DNA of 41,165 nucleotides from Acidiferrobacteraceae bacterium. GTDB taxonomy: Bacteria > Pseudomonadota > Gammaproteobacteria > HyVt-429. Shown here one piece after another: positions 1-7,763 of this stretch. A model generated the notes under the pieces. It did not search any database, had not been told where the DNA came from, and saw only the letters and a list, made by a program, of their open reading frames with translations. The first letter of the stretch is position 1; each line of letters opens with the position of its first letter. The stretch covers positions 1 through 41,165 of the forward strand of contig DRJZ01000023.1 of the NCBI GenBank assembly GCA_011052015.1. The letters are read 5' to 3'. The translations under genes were made by a program, and so were the position numbers.

Positions 1-228
1 AAAGGTGTAGCCGCCATAGTCCGCAGCCTGCGCTATGTGAGTAAACTTGTCGGCATCAATCATGTGGCGCTGGGTTCGGACTTTGATGGTGCCGTGCCGG
101 TGCCGTTTGATGTCACGGGTTTAGCCCAATTAACCCAAGGTCTGCTGAATGCGGGGTTTAATGAAAGCGAGATTGGAAAAATAATGGGTGGAAACTTGTT
201 GCGGTTTTTTGCGGTGTATTTACCCTAG
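1..228 (+). CDS. Membrane dipeptidase (peptidase M19), C-terminal end, cut by window edge
   Basis: Only the last 75 codons are present; the gene begins before the window. The reading frame is open from base 1 and contains the M19 renal-dipeptidase-type segment HVALGSDFDG followed by a short helical tail ending GGNLLRFF. In this zinc peptidase family the GSDFDG stretch lies near the active site, and GxNxLR is the usual C-terminal signature. The family hydrolyses dipeptides. Location and substrate cannot be judged from the tail alone. The family call is fairly safe; the exact enzyme is not. Confidence 0.8.
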   Translation, partial: KGVAAIVRSLRYVSKLVGINHVALGSDFDGAVPVPFDVTGLAQLTQGLLNAGFNESEIGKIMGGNLLRFFAVYLP

Positions 229-286
229 GGCATCAACCAGAATCATCTTGTTGGCCCCCTTCTAGGGTAGGGAACCCTTTATTACC

Positions 287-353
287 GTAGGAGCGCCTTC
301 CAGGCGCGATACACATTGTGGGTGTGCATCTCGCGGCAAGATGCCGTTCCTAC
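287..353. repeat. REP-like palindromic element
   Basis: The outer arms GTAGGA and TCCTAC enclose two small hairpins (GCGCCT/AGGCGC and CGGCA/TGCCG). This is the layout of REP/BIME-type intergenic repeats in gammaproteobacteria. No protein-coding potential is visible. Confidence 0.65.
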
Positions 354-387
354 AAGATGTAAACATACAAGGGGGCACCGAGGTGGT

Positions 388-435
388 CCCTCTGGGAGAT
401 GGCTAGGATGAGGGACATTAAAATCAATAAGTTAT
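388..435 (+). repeat. Dispersed 'CCCTCTCCC' family repeat, partial copy
   Basis: The stretch CCCTCTGGGAGATGGCTAGG continues into GATGAGGGACATTAAAATCA and a further AATAAGTTAT. Nearly the same 3' part recurs at about 13122-13151. It belongs with the copies at 7764-7820, 13073-13212 and 31828-31858. The rest of 229-574 shows no gene. Confidence 0.6.
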
Positions 436-608
436 CCCTAAATGTACAGTATCGCTGAATATACCACCCCGAAGACAATAAGAGGGATTAGCAAACACTG
501 ATATTCAACCTCCCTTTTAGTGTTTATTCAATCACTCAACCGCCGTATTATAGAGACCCGAGCCCGATATCATCGTGCCCGGCTCACATGCTCAACTATT
601 AGGAGACC

Positions 609-635
609 ATGCAAGTGATATTCGGAGACCGATGA
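609..635 (+). promoter_or_regulatory. Possible 8-codon leader ORF coupled to the pentapeptide gene
   Basis: AGGAG at 601-605 precedes ATG at 609. The frame runs eight codons to TGA at 633-635, which overlaps the ATG at 632 (ATGA). Both starts carry the same GGAGACC segment just upstream. A coupled leader peptide is possible, but chance is not excluded, and the ribosome-site spacing is short for both starts. Confidence 0.25.
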
Positions 636-1537
636 GAGACTATCTTACAGATGGAAAGATAAAGGGGGATATCAAGCCCTATAATGCGGCTGATAGCAAT
701 GCCTACATTGCTAATGAGACGCACGATAAACTTCGTTTAAGCCAGAAGACGCTTCGACGGGGTGTATTTATCAATCTTGCACTAAAGGAAGCAGACATTG
801 AGGAATGTGATTTTTCCTATTCAATGTTTATAAATTGCTATTTCCGGGGTGCGAAGTTTCGTGGATGTAATTTTACTGGTTGCAAATTCTATGAGTGCAA
901 TTTCAGATCTGCATCATTTGTCGATTGCAAGTTACTTTACACGAAATGGAAGGAGACATTTATTAAGAAAGACGTAGTTCTTGCAAATCTGCCTTCTTAT
1001 CCAAATGTTGCTCAGGAGTTACTTATCAACTTAAGAATGAATGCCACATCAGTAGGCGAATATGATGATGCGAGGGCTTACTTATATGAATCCGAGTCGC
1101 TATCTCGTTCGCATTTGAAAAAAATCATCTCCAGGTATTCAGATTATTATAAAAAATATACGTTATGGGATAGGATTCGCGCGCTATTCACGCTAGGCGG
1201 CAGCTATGTTGAGCGGTTTTTCTGGGGCTATGGAGAAAAACCTGGAACGCTTCTTATTTCTGCGGGAGTTATCATCAGCATATTTGCCGCGATCTATTTA
1301 ATAAAATCCCCGTCATTGTTTGGGATAAATAATGCTGATCCAGATATCTTGAATGCATTATTTGAGGCAGAGAAATTTAGTATGCTTGTTTTCGCCGGCA
1401 ATCTTCCTAAGAGTATCTCTCAAGAGCATTACCTGTCACTTAGCACACTTATGACAGTAGAGTCATTATTTGGCCTAGTGTTTATCGCGTTTTTAGCCGC
1501 ATCGTTACATAGAAAGATATCAACAAGGAAGGATTGA
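632..1537 (+). CDS. Pentapeptide-repeat protein with C-terminal two-TM ion-channel-like domain
   Basis: A 301-residue protein from ATG 632; a GTG at 575 in the same frame is an alternative start. Residues about 45-105 are pentapeptide repeats with the A/C-x-F pattern (AKFRGCNFTGCKFYECNF), which fold as a right-handed beta helix. A charged helical linker follows, then a GYGEKP segment, TM1 at about 204-223 and TM2 near the C terminus (GLVFIAFLAASL). This matches two-TM pore domains fused to pentapeptide repeats, but the region between the helices lacks a TxGYG selectivity filter, so ion conduction is uncertain. The stop codon shares one base with the ATG of the nucleotidyltransferase gene, so the two are translationally coupled. 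A membrane effector controlled by its partner genes is an inference. Confidence 0.75.
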   Translation: MRDYLTDGKIKGDIKPYNAADSNAYIANETHDKLRLSQKTLRRGVFINLALKEADIEECDFSYSMFINCYFRGAKFRGCNFTGCKFYECNFRSASFVDCKLLYTKWKETFIKKDVVLANLPSYPNVAQELLINLRMNATSVGEYDDARAYLYESESLSRSHLKKIISRYSDYYKKYTLWDRIRALFTLGGSYVERFFWGYGEKPGTLLISAGVIISIFAAIYLIKSPSLFGINNADPDILNALFEAEKFSMLVFAGNLPKSISQEHYLSLSTLMTVESLFGLVFIAFLAASLHRKISTRKD

Positions 1538-2244
1538 TGTTGGAAAAGTATGCATTAAAACAAGTCTGGTTATTTGGCTCATACGCTCGAGGAGAGTCGG
1601 ATCTCTCAAGCGATATAGACATATTATATGTTGCGGAAACCGATTGCACAGATTTAGTCATATCCGTAGTGAGCGAAATGAAGATGCCACAGAAGAGAGT
1701 GGACTTATCACATTACACTCGGGAAGGGATAGCTGGATTAGTGACTCGTGGTTCCTTGTTTGCTTGGCACTTGAGGGAAGAGGGGAAGCCGCTTTACGAG
1801 GCAAACTCTTGGTTAGGCGATTTATTTACAACAATGCCTAAGTACGATAATCATATTGAGGATTTGAAGGTGCTTATGCAATTAGTAAAAGAGACAGGCG
1901 AATCACTAGATACATCAAAAAGTACAGTAATATTTGACGCTGGAGTTCTCAGCACAGTCATACGTAATACATGTATTATTCTTACCAATTATCTTGGGGC
2001 AACCGATTACTCACCTTACGCCCCGCAAAAACTCGCGTGTTTGGAGCCAAGCCTCAAAATGCCAATATCGTCATCCGAGTATGTGCATTTACTGAAATGT
2101 AGGCACATCAGCGAGCGCGGTGCATCGGTAGAGGGTATGCATATCGATTTGTTCGCCCTTAGAGAATATGTAAGAAGAATTGATCATTGGCAAAATGGTT
2201 GCTTCTCCTTTGTGCAGGGGCACGGAGTTAAATATGCAAGCTGA
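1537..2244 (+). CDS. MNT-type nucleotidyltransferase with helical C-terminal domain
   Basis: A 235-residue protein from ATG 1537, with AAGGAAGG just upstream. Residues 14-28 give the exact GS-x10-DxD motif of minimal nucleotidyltransferases (G14, S15, D26, D28). D56 in KRVDLS supplies the third carboxylate, so the catalytic triad looks intact. After about residue 80 the protein is helical and resembles HEPN/substrate-binding partners of such enzymes (RNTCII), but the HEPN R-x4-6-H catalytic motif is not evident. In the MntA/HepT toxin-antitoxin family the MNT domain AMPylates its partner. Here the immediate neighbours are a membrane channel-like protein and a small protein overlapping by 11 bases. 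Nucleotidyl transfer is well supported; the target is unknown. Confidence 0.8.
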   Translation: MLEKYALKQVWLFGSYARGESDLSSDIDILYVAETDCTDLVISVVSEMKMPQKRVDLSHYTREGIAGLVTRGSLFAWHLREEGKPLYEANSWLGDLFTTMPKYDNHIEDLKVLMQLVKETGESLDTSKSTVIFDAGVLSTVIRNTCIILTNYLGATDYSPYAPQKLACLEPSLKMPISSSEYVHLLKCRHISERGASVEGMHIDLFALREYVRRIDHWQNGCFSFVQGHGVKYAS

Positions 2245-2563
2245 CCACCCTTTTATTGCACGCATACGCCTAGAAAGGTCTGTAATAGGTATGATTAATA
2301 AATATTGCTCTTCAATCTCCGTAGAGCTTGGTGGGCTTAGCATAGATGCAATACAGTACTGGTTCTCATGCTTCCCGCAGTCTATGCGTGAATGCCGGTC
2401 ACTTAAGGATATAACTGAACAACTTGAATACCTGGGAAAGTTTGCCCGTGTTTCGAGTAATGGCTCACATAGGGGTGCTATGGTCGCTCCACCCCCAAGA
2501 AAAGATATAGTAACAAAACAATTATCCATACTTCAAAATGCACTTGAACAACTGGTCTCCTAA
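2234..2563 (+). CDS. Small protein of unknown function, third gene of NTase operon
   Basis: A 109-residue protein from ATG 2234, overlapping the end of the nucleotidyltransferase gene by 11 bases, with GGAG seven bases upstream. It is predicted mostly helical with a basic, proline-rich loop near residue 85 (APPPRKD) and a leucine-rich C-terminal helix. I do not recognise the family. The tight overlap says it is made with the two genes before it and probably works with them. Its TAA stop is the first base triplet of the attC-like site, as is common for integron cassette genes. Confidence 0.6.
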   Translation: MQADHPFIARIRLERSVIGMINKYCSSISVELGGLSIDAIQYWFSCFPQSMRECRSLKDITEQLEYLGKFARVSSNGSHRGAMVAPPPRKDIVTKQLSILQNALEQLVS

Positions 2564-2624
2564 CAAGGCGCTCGTTCGGACGTTCACTACGCTTCGTTCA
2601 CGTCGCACAGCTTGTTCGTTATAC
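2556..2624 (+). other. attC-like integron recombination site
   Basis: Starting at the stop codon of the preceding gene, the sequence reads CCTAACAAGGCGCTCGTTCG. It ends with CTTGTTCGTTATAC, with imperfect complementary halves (GGACG near the left, CGTCG near the right). The left half closely matches attC R''/L'' boxes; the right core GTTATAC departs from the GTTRRRY consensus at one base. The length of about 69 bp is within the attC range. No integrase gene and no second attC are seen in the window, so this may be a solitary or decayed cassette end. Confidence 0.45.
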
Positions 2625-2850
2625 CTAGAGGCTGACGATAGTGCCGCTATTTCTTTATGTCAATATATAGCCTAAGTTGAATAGTATACGGTGGAACCTG
2701 GAAACAGAATAATTAATTTATTTGATGTTTACAGCAGATGGTCACCACATTTATAAGCGCCATAGCAATCAGTAAAGATTATTACAGTGCTATTGCCTGG
2801 ATTGTGCTTTTGACAAGGAACATGGGTGCGTTGATATATATTTTACGAAA

Positions 2851-3525
2851 ATGACCAAAATACTAAAACATCAGATATGGCATTTATTGTCATTGATAAC
2901 CCTAATATATGCTGTCAAATTATTCATATCCAGACATTCTGAGTTACTAAGCGGTTCATTCTGGAGTGTCAATACAGAATCATGGTTTTGGGTGGCGATA
3001 GCCATTCCTGTTATGCACCAGGTTTATGTTTGGTTGGTCTGGAGGTTTGAGCTCTATCAAAGAGCATTCTCCAAACGATTCGGTGTAAAGCGGTCATTTA
3101 ATATTTACGCAACAGGTTTTTCGTTGCTCTTTGTTGGTCGGCTTATTGCTATTAGTGTTCTTGCAATAAGCAGCAAAGATACTCTGCATTTAAATCCTAT
3201 TGTTGCGTATATTGTTGCTGCACTCATCACACCATTTGTTATTTATCTTTTTTACTCAGTCGAAAAATATTTCACTATTGAAAGGGCGTATGGTATTGAT
3301 CATTTCGATAAGGACTACAGTGAGCCCTATGTGAGGAGGGGGATATTTAAATATACTAATAACGGGATGTATGTTTTCGGTCTTATGATCCTCTATTTGC
3401 CTGGGTTGTTGCTGTTGTCCGAGGCTGCACTTTTAGTTGCCCTGTTCAACCATATTTACATTTGGGTGCATTTTTACACCACTGAACGGCCAGATATGGT
3501 GGAAATTTATGGTGCCGCACCATGA
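2851..3525 (+). CDS. Multi-pass membrane protein, ICMT/PEMT-type methyltransferase-like
   Basis: A 224-residue protein with about five or six hydrophobic helices. The C-terminal third follows the layout of the isoprenylcysteine/phospholipid methyltransferase group. A YTNNGMY segment stands where RHPMY is usual, then come PGLLLLS, a Y-x-W helix and ERPDM...IYG at the end, where these enzymes have an acidic SAM-binding stretch. Substrate is unknown. The ATG at 2851 has a weak ribosome site. A short frame starting at 2822 ends in an ATGA overlap with it. Base composition is AT-rich like the preceding operon and unlike the genes from 3600 on. Confidence 0.6.
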   Translation: MTKILKHQIWHLLSLITLIYAVKLFISRHSELLSGSFWSVNTESWFWVAIAIPVMHQVYVWLVWRFELYQRAFSKRFGVKRSFNIYATGFSLLFVGRLIAISVLAISSKDTLHLNPIVAYIVAALITPFVIYLFYSVEKYFTIERAYGIDHFDKDYSEPYVRRGIFKYTNNGMYVFGLMILYLPGLLLLSEAALLVALFNHIYIWVHFYTTERPDMVEIYGAAP

Positions 3526-3553
3526 TCATTAAAGCATGATCCAGGTGCGGCAC
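3512..3553 (+). terminator. Strong hairpin across the methyltransferase-like stop codon
   Basis: Arms GTGCCGCACC and GGTGCGGCAC pair perfectly. A 2x2 internal loop separates them from a second stem GATCAT/ATGATC with a six-base loop. The TGA stop lies inside the stem. There is no clear T run after it, so it could be a terminator-like or mRNA-stabilising structure. Confidence 0.45.
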
Positions 3554-3599
3554 TTACAAACTTTGTGCGTATTACTCCAAATTAGGATCTATCACAGCT

Positions 3600-4604
3600 A
3601 TGTACAGCGATGATGATATAGCTTCAGCCGTGCGCGCTGGAGTTCTGACTGACGAGGTGGCAACGGCCTTTCGTGACCATATTGCTGGTCTGAGGGAGGC
3701 CCCGGTAGTCGACGAAGAACGCTTCCGCCTGATTACCGGGTTCAACGATATATTTGTTGTGATTGCGTGTCTGCTATTGCTTATTTCGGTCTCCTGGATC
3801 GGCACCTCGGTAGCTTCTTGGTTTGGCGTGCTGCTACAAGCGGGAACTGCATGGGCTCTGGCGGAGTATTTTACCCGCAAGCGCCGTATGGCCCTGCCGT
3901 CCATCGTCTTGTTATTGACCTTTGTGGCGGGTGTGCTCACGACCGGGTTTATGCTCTTGAAAAACTTTGGTTTGAATCAGGAATTGGCTATCGGTATTCC
4001 GAGTGGCGTGGCGGCCCTGGCGGCGTGGTTGCATTGGTGGCGTTTCAAGGTGCCGATTACCGTCGCAGCGGGTACCGCTGCCCTGGTAGCGGGTACCTTC
4101 ATGCTGTTATTTTTGGCAATACCTGGAGCAAGGCAGTGGGTGAGCACCATTACATTTACAGCGGGTGTTGTTGTATTTGTGCTGGCAATGCGTTGGGATG
4201 CATCGGATACAAAACGCCAAACTCGACGATCCGATGTGGCATTCTGGCTCCACATAATTGCAGCCCCACTTCTGGTGCACCCTATTTTCTCATCACTACA
4301 AGTGCTTGATGCCCAGTCTGGGGTATGGCAGGCGGTCGCTGTAGCAGTGCTGTACGCTGTTATTGCGCTTGTTTCTATATCGATTAACCGCAGGGCGTTG
4401 ATGGTTTCCGCGCTGGCCTATGTTCTTTACACATTCAGTGCATTGCTAGAGCAGTATGGAGTCGTCAGCCTAAGTTTTGCATTCACTGCTTTTGCCATTG
4501 GTTCTGGGTTGTTGTTGCTATCGGCGTTCTGGCACACTTGCAGGGAGATAGTGCTGCGTTTCTACCCAGGCTTTATTCAGGAACGACTCCCGCCGTTACA
4601 ATAA
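3600..4604 (+). CDS. Multi-pass membrane protein, DUF2157-like
   Basis: A 334-residue protein. The first 45 residues are soluble and acidic (MYSDDDIASA...), followed by about nine hydrophobic helices to near the C terminus. A short helical N-terminal domain joined to a long bundle of membrane helices, with FNDIFVV at the start of TM1, resembles the DUF2157-type predicted membrane proteins. No catalytic motif is visible and function is unknown. AGGA lies 12 bases before ATG 3600, which is far for a ribosome site. The gene seems to stand alone. Confidence 0.65.
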   Translation: MYSDDDIASAVRAGVLTDEVATAFRDHIAGLREAPVVDEERFRLITGFNDIFVVIACLLLLISVSWIGTSVASWFGVLLQAGTAWALAEYFTRKRRMALPSIVLLLTFVAGVLTTGFMLLKNFGLNQELAIGIPSGVAALAAWLHWWRFKVPITVAAGTAALVAGTFMLLFLAIPGARQWVSTITFTAGVVVFVLAMRWDASDTKRQTRRSDVAFWLHIIAAPLLVHPIFSSLQVLDAQSGVWQAVAVAVLYAVIALVSISINRRALMVSALAYVLYTFSALLEQYGVVSLSFAFTAFAIGSGLLLLSAFWHTCREIVLRFYPGFIQERLPPLQ

Positions 4605-4645
4605 ATTGGTTTTTCTGTCTGCTGAATCTGATCACCAGGAAGATT

Positions 4646-5036
4646 ATGCCATTTCACCCCTCTTCTTATGGGGCCAGGAATACTCGTAAAGGCTATTTTA
4701 CAGAGTAGTTAGCCTCATGGTGTTTGGTTGGACCCAAATCGTAATGGACATTCAACCGCTGATTGTCATGATCACCGATGAAGGCCAACTACACGGATTT
4801 TCACATACCTACATAGGCGTGACAGTATTGGCAATATTATCTGCGCTCACGATAAAATATCTATCGGAGTTAGGGTTTAAGATTTTGGGTGTCGCCAAAG
4901 ATGATCCCATTACCATTGCCTGGTGGCTTTTCTAAGTGCATCTGTTGGTAGTTACAGTCATGTGTTGTTAGATAGTATTATGCATAGTGATGTGGAGCCA
5001 TTCTACCCACTAACTTCCAAGGCTTTATATCAATAG
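4646..5036 (+). pseudogene. Frameshifted membrane protein gene, DUF457/YdjM-like
   Basis: Three frames join into one recognisable protein. MPFHPSSYGARNTRK starts at ATG 4646 behind CAGGAAG. A shift near 4690 leads to the piece containing VMDIQPLI and HGFSHTYIG (open from 4690, ATG 4717). A second shift at the TTTT run 4928-4931 leads to FLSASVGSYSHVLLDSIMHS and on to a stop at 5034-5036. One added T would rejoin the last two pieces. The histidine/aspartate motifs HxxxHT and SHxxLDSxMHxD are those of small inner-membrane, putatively metal-dependent hydrolase-like proteins. Two independent shifts argue for a true pseudogene rather than one sequencing error. Confidence 0.7.
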
Positions 5037-5222
5037 AGGCATTGAATGAAGTGTGTTTATTATAGTGGATTCGTGGGTACGGGGATTTTCTATGCAGTGA
5101 GATGGAAGAGACAATCCATTTATCGGCATTATTGTAAACAATACTAAATTAAATGTGTTGCAGATCGGGAAGTTTTGTTATGGTGGCCTTACTCCTAAAG
5201 CAGCATGGAGCTATGCTCTACA

Positions 5223-5699
5223 ATGAAAATCAGCATCATCTGCGGCAGCCATCGCCAGGCCTCGCAAAGTAGCAAGGTCGGTCGGTTTATTGAAAAGACC
5301 CTAATAGGGCAGGATATTTGTGACTAGGTCTTTTTTCTAAACCTGGCGGATTTTCCCTTTCCCTTGTGGGATGAGAGTATCTGGGAGGGTGACCCGGAGT
5401 GGACCAAGCGCACCAAGCCTATTGCCGAAGAACTCGCGGCGAGTGATGGCTTTATAGTGATCTCCCCCGAGTGGCACGGTATGGTGCCCGCGGGGCTCAA
5501 AAATTTCTTTTTGATATTTGGGGCTAATGAACTGGCCCACAAGCCTGCCCTCATTATCGCTGTATCCAGCGGGGCGGGTGGCGCCTATCCCGTGGCGGAA
5601 TTGCGCATGAGTAGCTATAAGAATAGTCGCATCTGTTATATTCCTGAGCAAATTATCATTCGCGACGTAGAAAATGTACTCAACGAAGCAGGTGAAAAT
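5223..5699 (+). pseudogene. NADPH-dependent FMN reductase family, copy A (nonsense and truncated)
   Basis: From ATG 5223 the frame reads MKISIICGSHRQASQSSKVG, the N-terminal flavodoxin-like nucleotide-binding loop of NADPH-dependent FMN reductases/azoreductases. TAG at 5325-5327 replaces the CAG (Gln) present in copy B. The frame then continues normally (SPEWHGMVPAGLKNFF, the FMN-site segment) to AGEN. After 5699 it diverges from copy B into unrelated sequence, losing about 45 C-terminal residues. Copy A is about 95% identical to copy B in this coding part. Both defects make a functional enzyme unlikely. Confidence 0.8.
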
Positions 5700-6162
5700 A
5701 TTGTTAAAAACCCATTCTCAATAAGTCTGCAATTGGTAAAGTACTCGTGTGATGTCAGTTTAATGGCGGCGTCCTGCATAGCCGTATTCGGCAACCAATA
5801 CACCCGTCGTGACCGCCCCAGGCGACATTACGCTTACAGATATAACACTTCTCTCGCATTGCGTTTATTCACCACTAAGGGCACGGAAGTCACAGAGAAA
5901 AGATGTGTTACCACTCTGTGTCTCGGTTTTGGCTCTTGCAGCATTCTACCGCCTGCGTCCATGCAGGTGCCGGTGGTGAAAAATGCTGTATGGAACACCA
6001 TGAGATTGATCACACCGACAGTACATTTATATTCATATTAGGAAGCACCCAAGAAACGAGGCCCATACAAGAAGAGAATTTCAAACTGAGCCATTACCCG
6101 ATTGCAGGAGACCGTAAATTTGACTACAATTGTGGTAACCTGAGTTAATGAGGGAGATTGAA
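5700..6162. other. Spacer between FMN-reductase copy A and the toxin-antitoxin pair
   Basis: The copy A frame stays open by read-through to 6041, but the translation is not recognisable and lacks conservation-like features. A degraded piece similar to the 'accgccaag' repeats (CACCACTAAGGGCACGGAAG) lies near 5870-5905. I see no gene here. Confidence 0.4.
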
Positions 6163-6387
6163 ATGAGCACATCTGTTCGCATCGAAGACGCCCTCGTGAC
6201 ACAAGCGAGGGCTGCTGCCAAAGCCGAATTCCGCACGGTACAAGGACAAATTGAGTTTTGGGCCAAAGTCGGGCGTGCTGCGCTAGACAACCCCGATTTA
6301 CCGGCAAGCTTCATCGCTGAGAGCCTAATGGCAATGGCCGAGCCACGCGAGGAAGCCACTTCATTCGTTCCGCGTTCTCGCAAATGA
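6163..6387 (+). CDS. ParD-like type II antitoxin
   Basis: A 74-residue protein from ATG 6163, chosen over the ATG at 6148 because AGGGAG lies at a good distance before it and MSTSVRIEDALVTQAR is the usual N terminus. The family signature is TVQGQIEFWAKVGRAALDNP with DLPASF after it, typical of ParD-like antitoxins (a ribbon-helix-helix-type DNA-binding head followed by a toxin-binding tail). It overlaps the toxin gene by four bases (ATGA), giving coupled translation. Such antitoxins bind their toxin and repress the shared promoter. The pair lies between two broken copies of one FMN reductase gene. Confidence 0.85.
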   Translation: MSTSVRIEDALVTQARAAAKAEFRTVQGQIEFWAKVGRAALDNPDLPASFIAESLMAMAEPREEATSFVPRSRK

Positions 6388-6662
6388 GTTGGGAAGTACG
6401 GCAGACCCGACGTTTTATCCGCGCCTACAAGAAACTCCATAATAACGTAGCTGCCGATGTCGATGAGGCTGTGCAGACCATCACGACCGACCCTGATATC
6501 GGCAAGCAGAAGAAGGGAGATCTATCGCAACTCTTTGTCTACAAATTTCGCAGCCAGCATCAACTCTATCTACTGGGTTACACCCGTGACGATAACGTTC
6601 GGCTGATCTATCTCGAGGCACTCGGACCACACGAGAACTTCTATCGTGACCTCAAACCCTAA
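6384..6662 (+). CDS. RelE/ParE-family toxin
   Basis: A 92-residue protein starting inside the antitoxin stop codon. It has the RelE/ParE-superfamily layout: an N-terminal strand (SWEVRQTRRFIRAYKKL), a helical hairpin, then KKGDLSQLFVYKF and LYLLGYTRD, the strands that carry the basic residues. RelE members cleave mRNA on the ribosome and ParE members poison gyrase; the sequence does not decide between them. The C-terminal LEALGPHENFYRDLK is a familiar ending in the ParD-like partnered group. The gene appears intact. Confidence 0.85.
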   Translation: MSWEVRQTRRFIRAYKKLHNNVAADVDEAVQTITTDPDIGKQKKGDLSQLFVYKFRSQHQLYLLGYTRDDNVRLIYLEALGPHENFYRDLKP

Positions 6663-6750
6663 GCATTATTTTACCGAATGTGTCACTGGTAACGGAGTTT
6701 TGCTATGGTGGGTCTTGATTCTTAAAAACAGCGTGGACTTTTATCACACT

Positions 6751-7373
6751 ATGAAACTTGGCATCATCTGCGGCAGCCATCGCCAGGCCTCGCAAAGTAG
6801 CAAGGTCGGTCGGTTTATTGAAAAGACCCTAATAGGGCAGGGTATTTGTAACCAGGTCTTTTCCCTAAACCTGGCGGATTTTCCCTTTCCCTTGTGGGAT
6901 GAGAGTATCTGGGAGGGTGACCCGGGGTAGACTAGGCGCACCAAGCCCATTGACGAAGAACTCGCGGCGAGTGATGGCTTTACAGTGATCTCCCCCGAGG
7001 GGCACGGTATGGTGCCCGCGGGGCTCAAAAATTTCTTTTTGATATTTGGGGCCAATGAACTGGCCCACAAGCCTGCCCTTAATTGTCGCTGTATCCAGCG
7101 GGGCGGGTGGTGCCTATCCCGTGGCGGAATTGCGCATGAGTAGCTATGAGTAGCTATAAGAATAGTCGCATCTGTTATATTCCTGAGCAAATTATCATTC
7201 GCGACGTAGAAAATGTACTCAACGAAGCAGGTGAAAATGACGAGAGTCCAGATAGATTTTATCGGCAACGCATCGCCTGGGCTCTTAAAATATTGACGCA
7301 ATATGCTGTGGCACTAAAGAACGTGCGTACCAGCGGTGTTACCGATATGTCGAAGTTCAAAAATGGAATGTAG
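6751..7373 (+). pseudogene. NADPH-dependent FMN reductase family, copy B (nonsense, frameshift, 10-base duplication)
   Basis: From ATG 6751 the frame matches copy A for 59 codons. It then stops at TAG 6928-6930, where copy A has TGG. Further damage: Gly replaces Trp in SPE(W)HGM; one extra base at CCCTTAATTGTCG near 7080 shifts the frame; and AGTAGCTATG is duplicated at about 7137-7156. Unlike copy A it keeps the native C terminus (MSSYKNSRICYIPEQ... to KNGM, stop 7371-7373). The two copies carry different lesions, so both decayed after the duplication. It ends one base before the stop of the convergent receiver gene. Confidence 0.8.
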
Positions 7374-7760
7374 TTATTGGGAAGGGGCTAGAAGCTGTTC
7401 AACCTTCGTTACTAGCGTGGCCATGGAAAAGGGCTTGATCAGATAGTCGGTTACTTCGGCCTCTGCTGCGGAGCGTACGCTATCCTTGTCTGAACGTGCG
7501 GTCAACATCAGAAACGGCGTTTCGTTCTTGGTCTCGTGGGTGCGAAGGTCTTCAAGCAGTTCGTCACCCCTTTTGTGGGGCATGTTCCAGTCCGAGATCA
7601 CTACATCAAAGCTATTTTCTTTAATCAACCCCCAGGCCTCGCGTCCATCGTGTGCCACGCTGACATCACAGGGGGAAAATTTTTTTGCAAGGATGTGCTG
7701 TACCGCAAATGCGATGCTGTTATCGTCTTCTACGACCAGAATGTTAAGATTTTTTGACAT
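7374..7760 (-). CDS. Single-domain response regulator (CheY-like receiver)
   Basis: A 128-residue receiver domain with no output domain. The acidic pocket (E11, D12), phosphoacceptor D57 (VVISDWNMP), the MLTARS threonine and the IKPF lysine are all present. It lies 96 bases downstream of the sensor kinase gene on the same strand and is very likely its phosphorylation target. Output must be through protein contact. The ribosome site GAGGGG belongs to a dispersed repeat occupying the gap. Confidence 0.9.
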   Translation of the reverse strand: MSKNLNILVVEDDNSIAFAVQHILAKKFSPCDVSVAHDGREAWGLIKENSFDVVISDWNMPHKRGDELLEDLRTHETKNETPFLMLTARSDKDSVRSAAEAEVTDYLIKPFSMATLVTKVEQLLAPSQ

Positions 7761-7763
7761 ATT

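Noticed and set aside
5700-6041. Read-through extension of FMN reductase copy A as a fused protein
   Set aside because: The frame already contains a stop at 5325, and the extension matches nothing and is missing from copy B.
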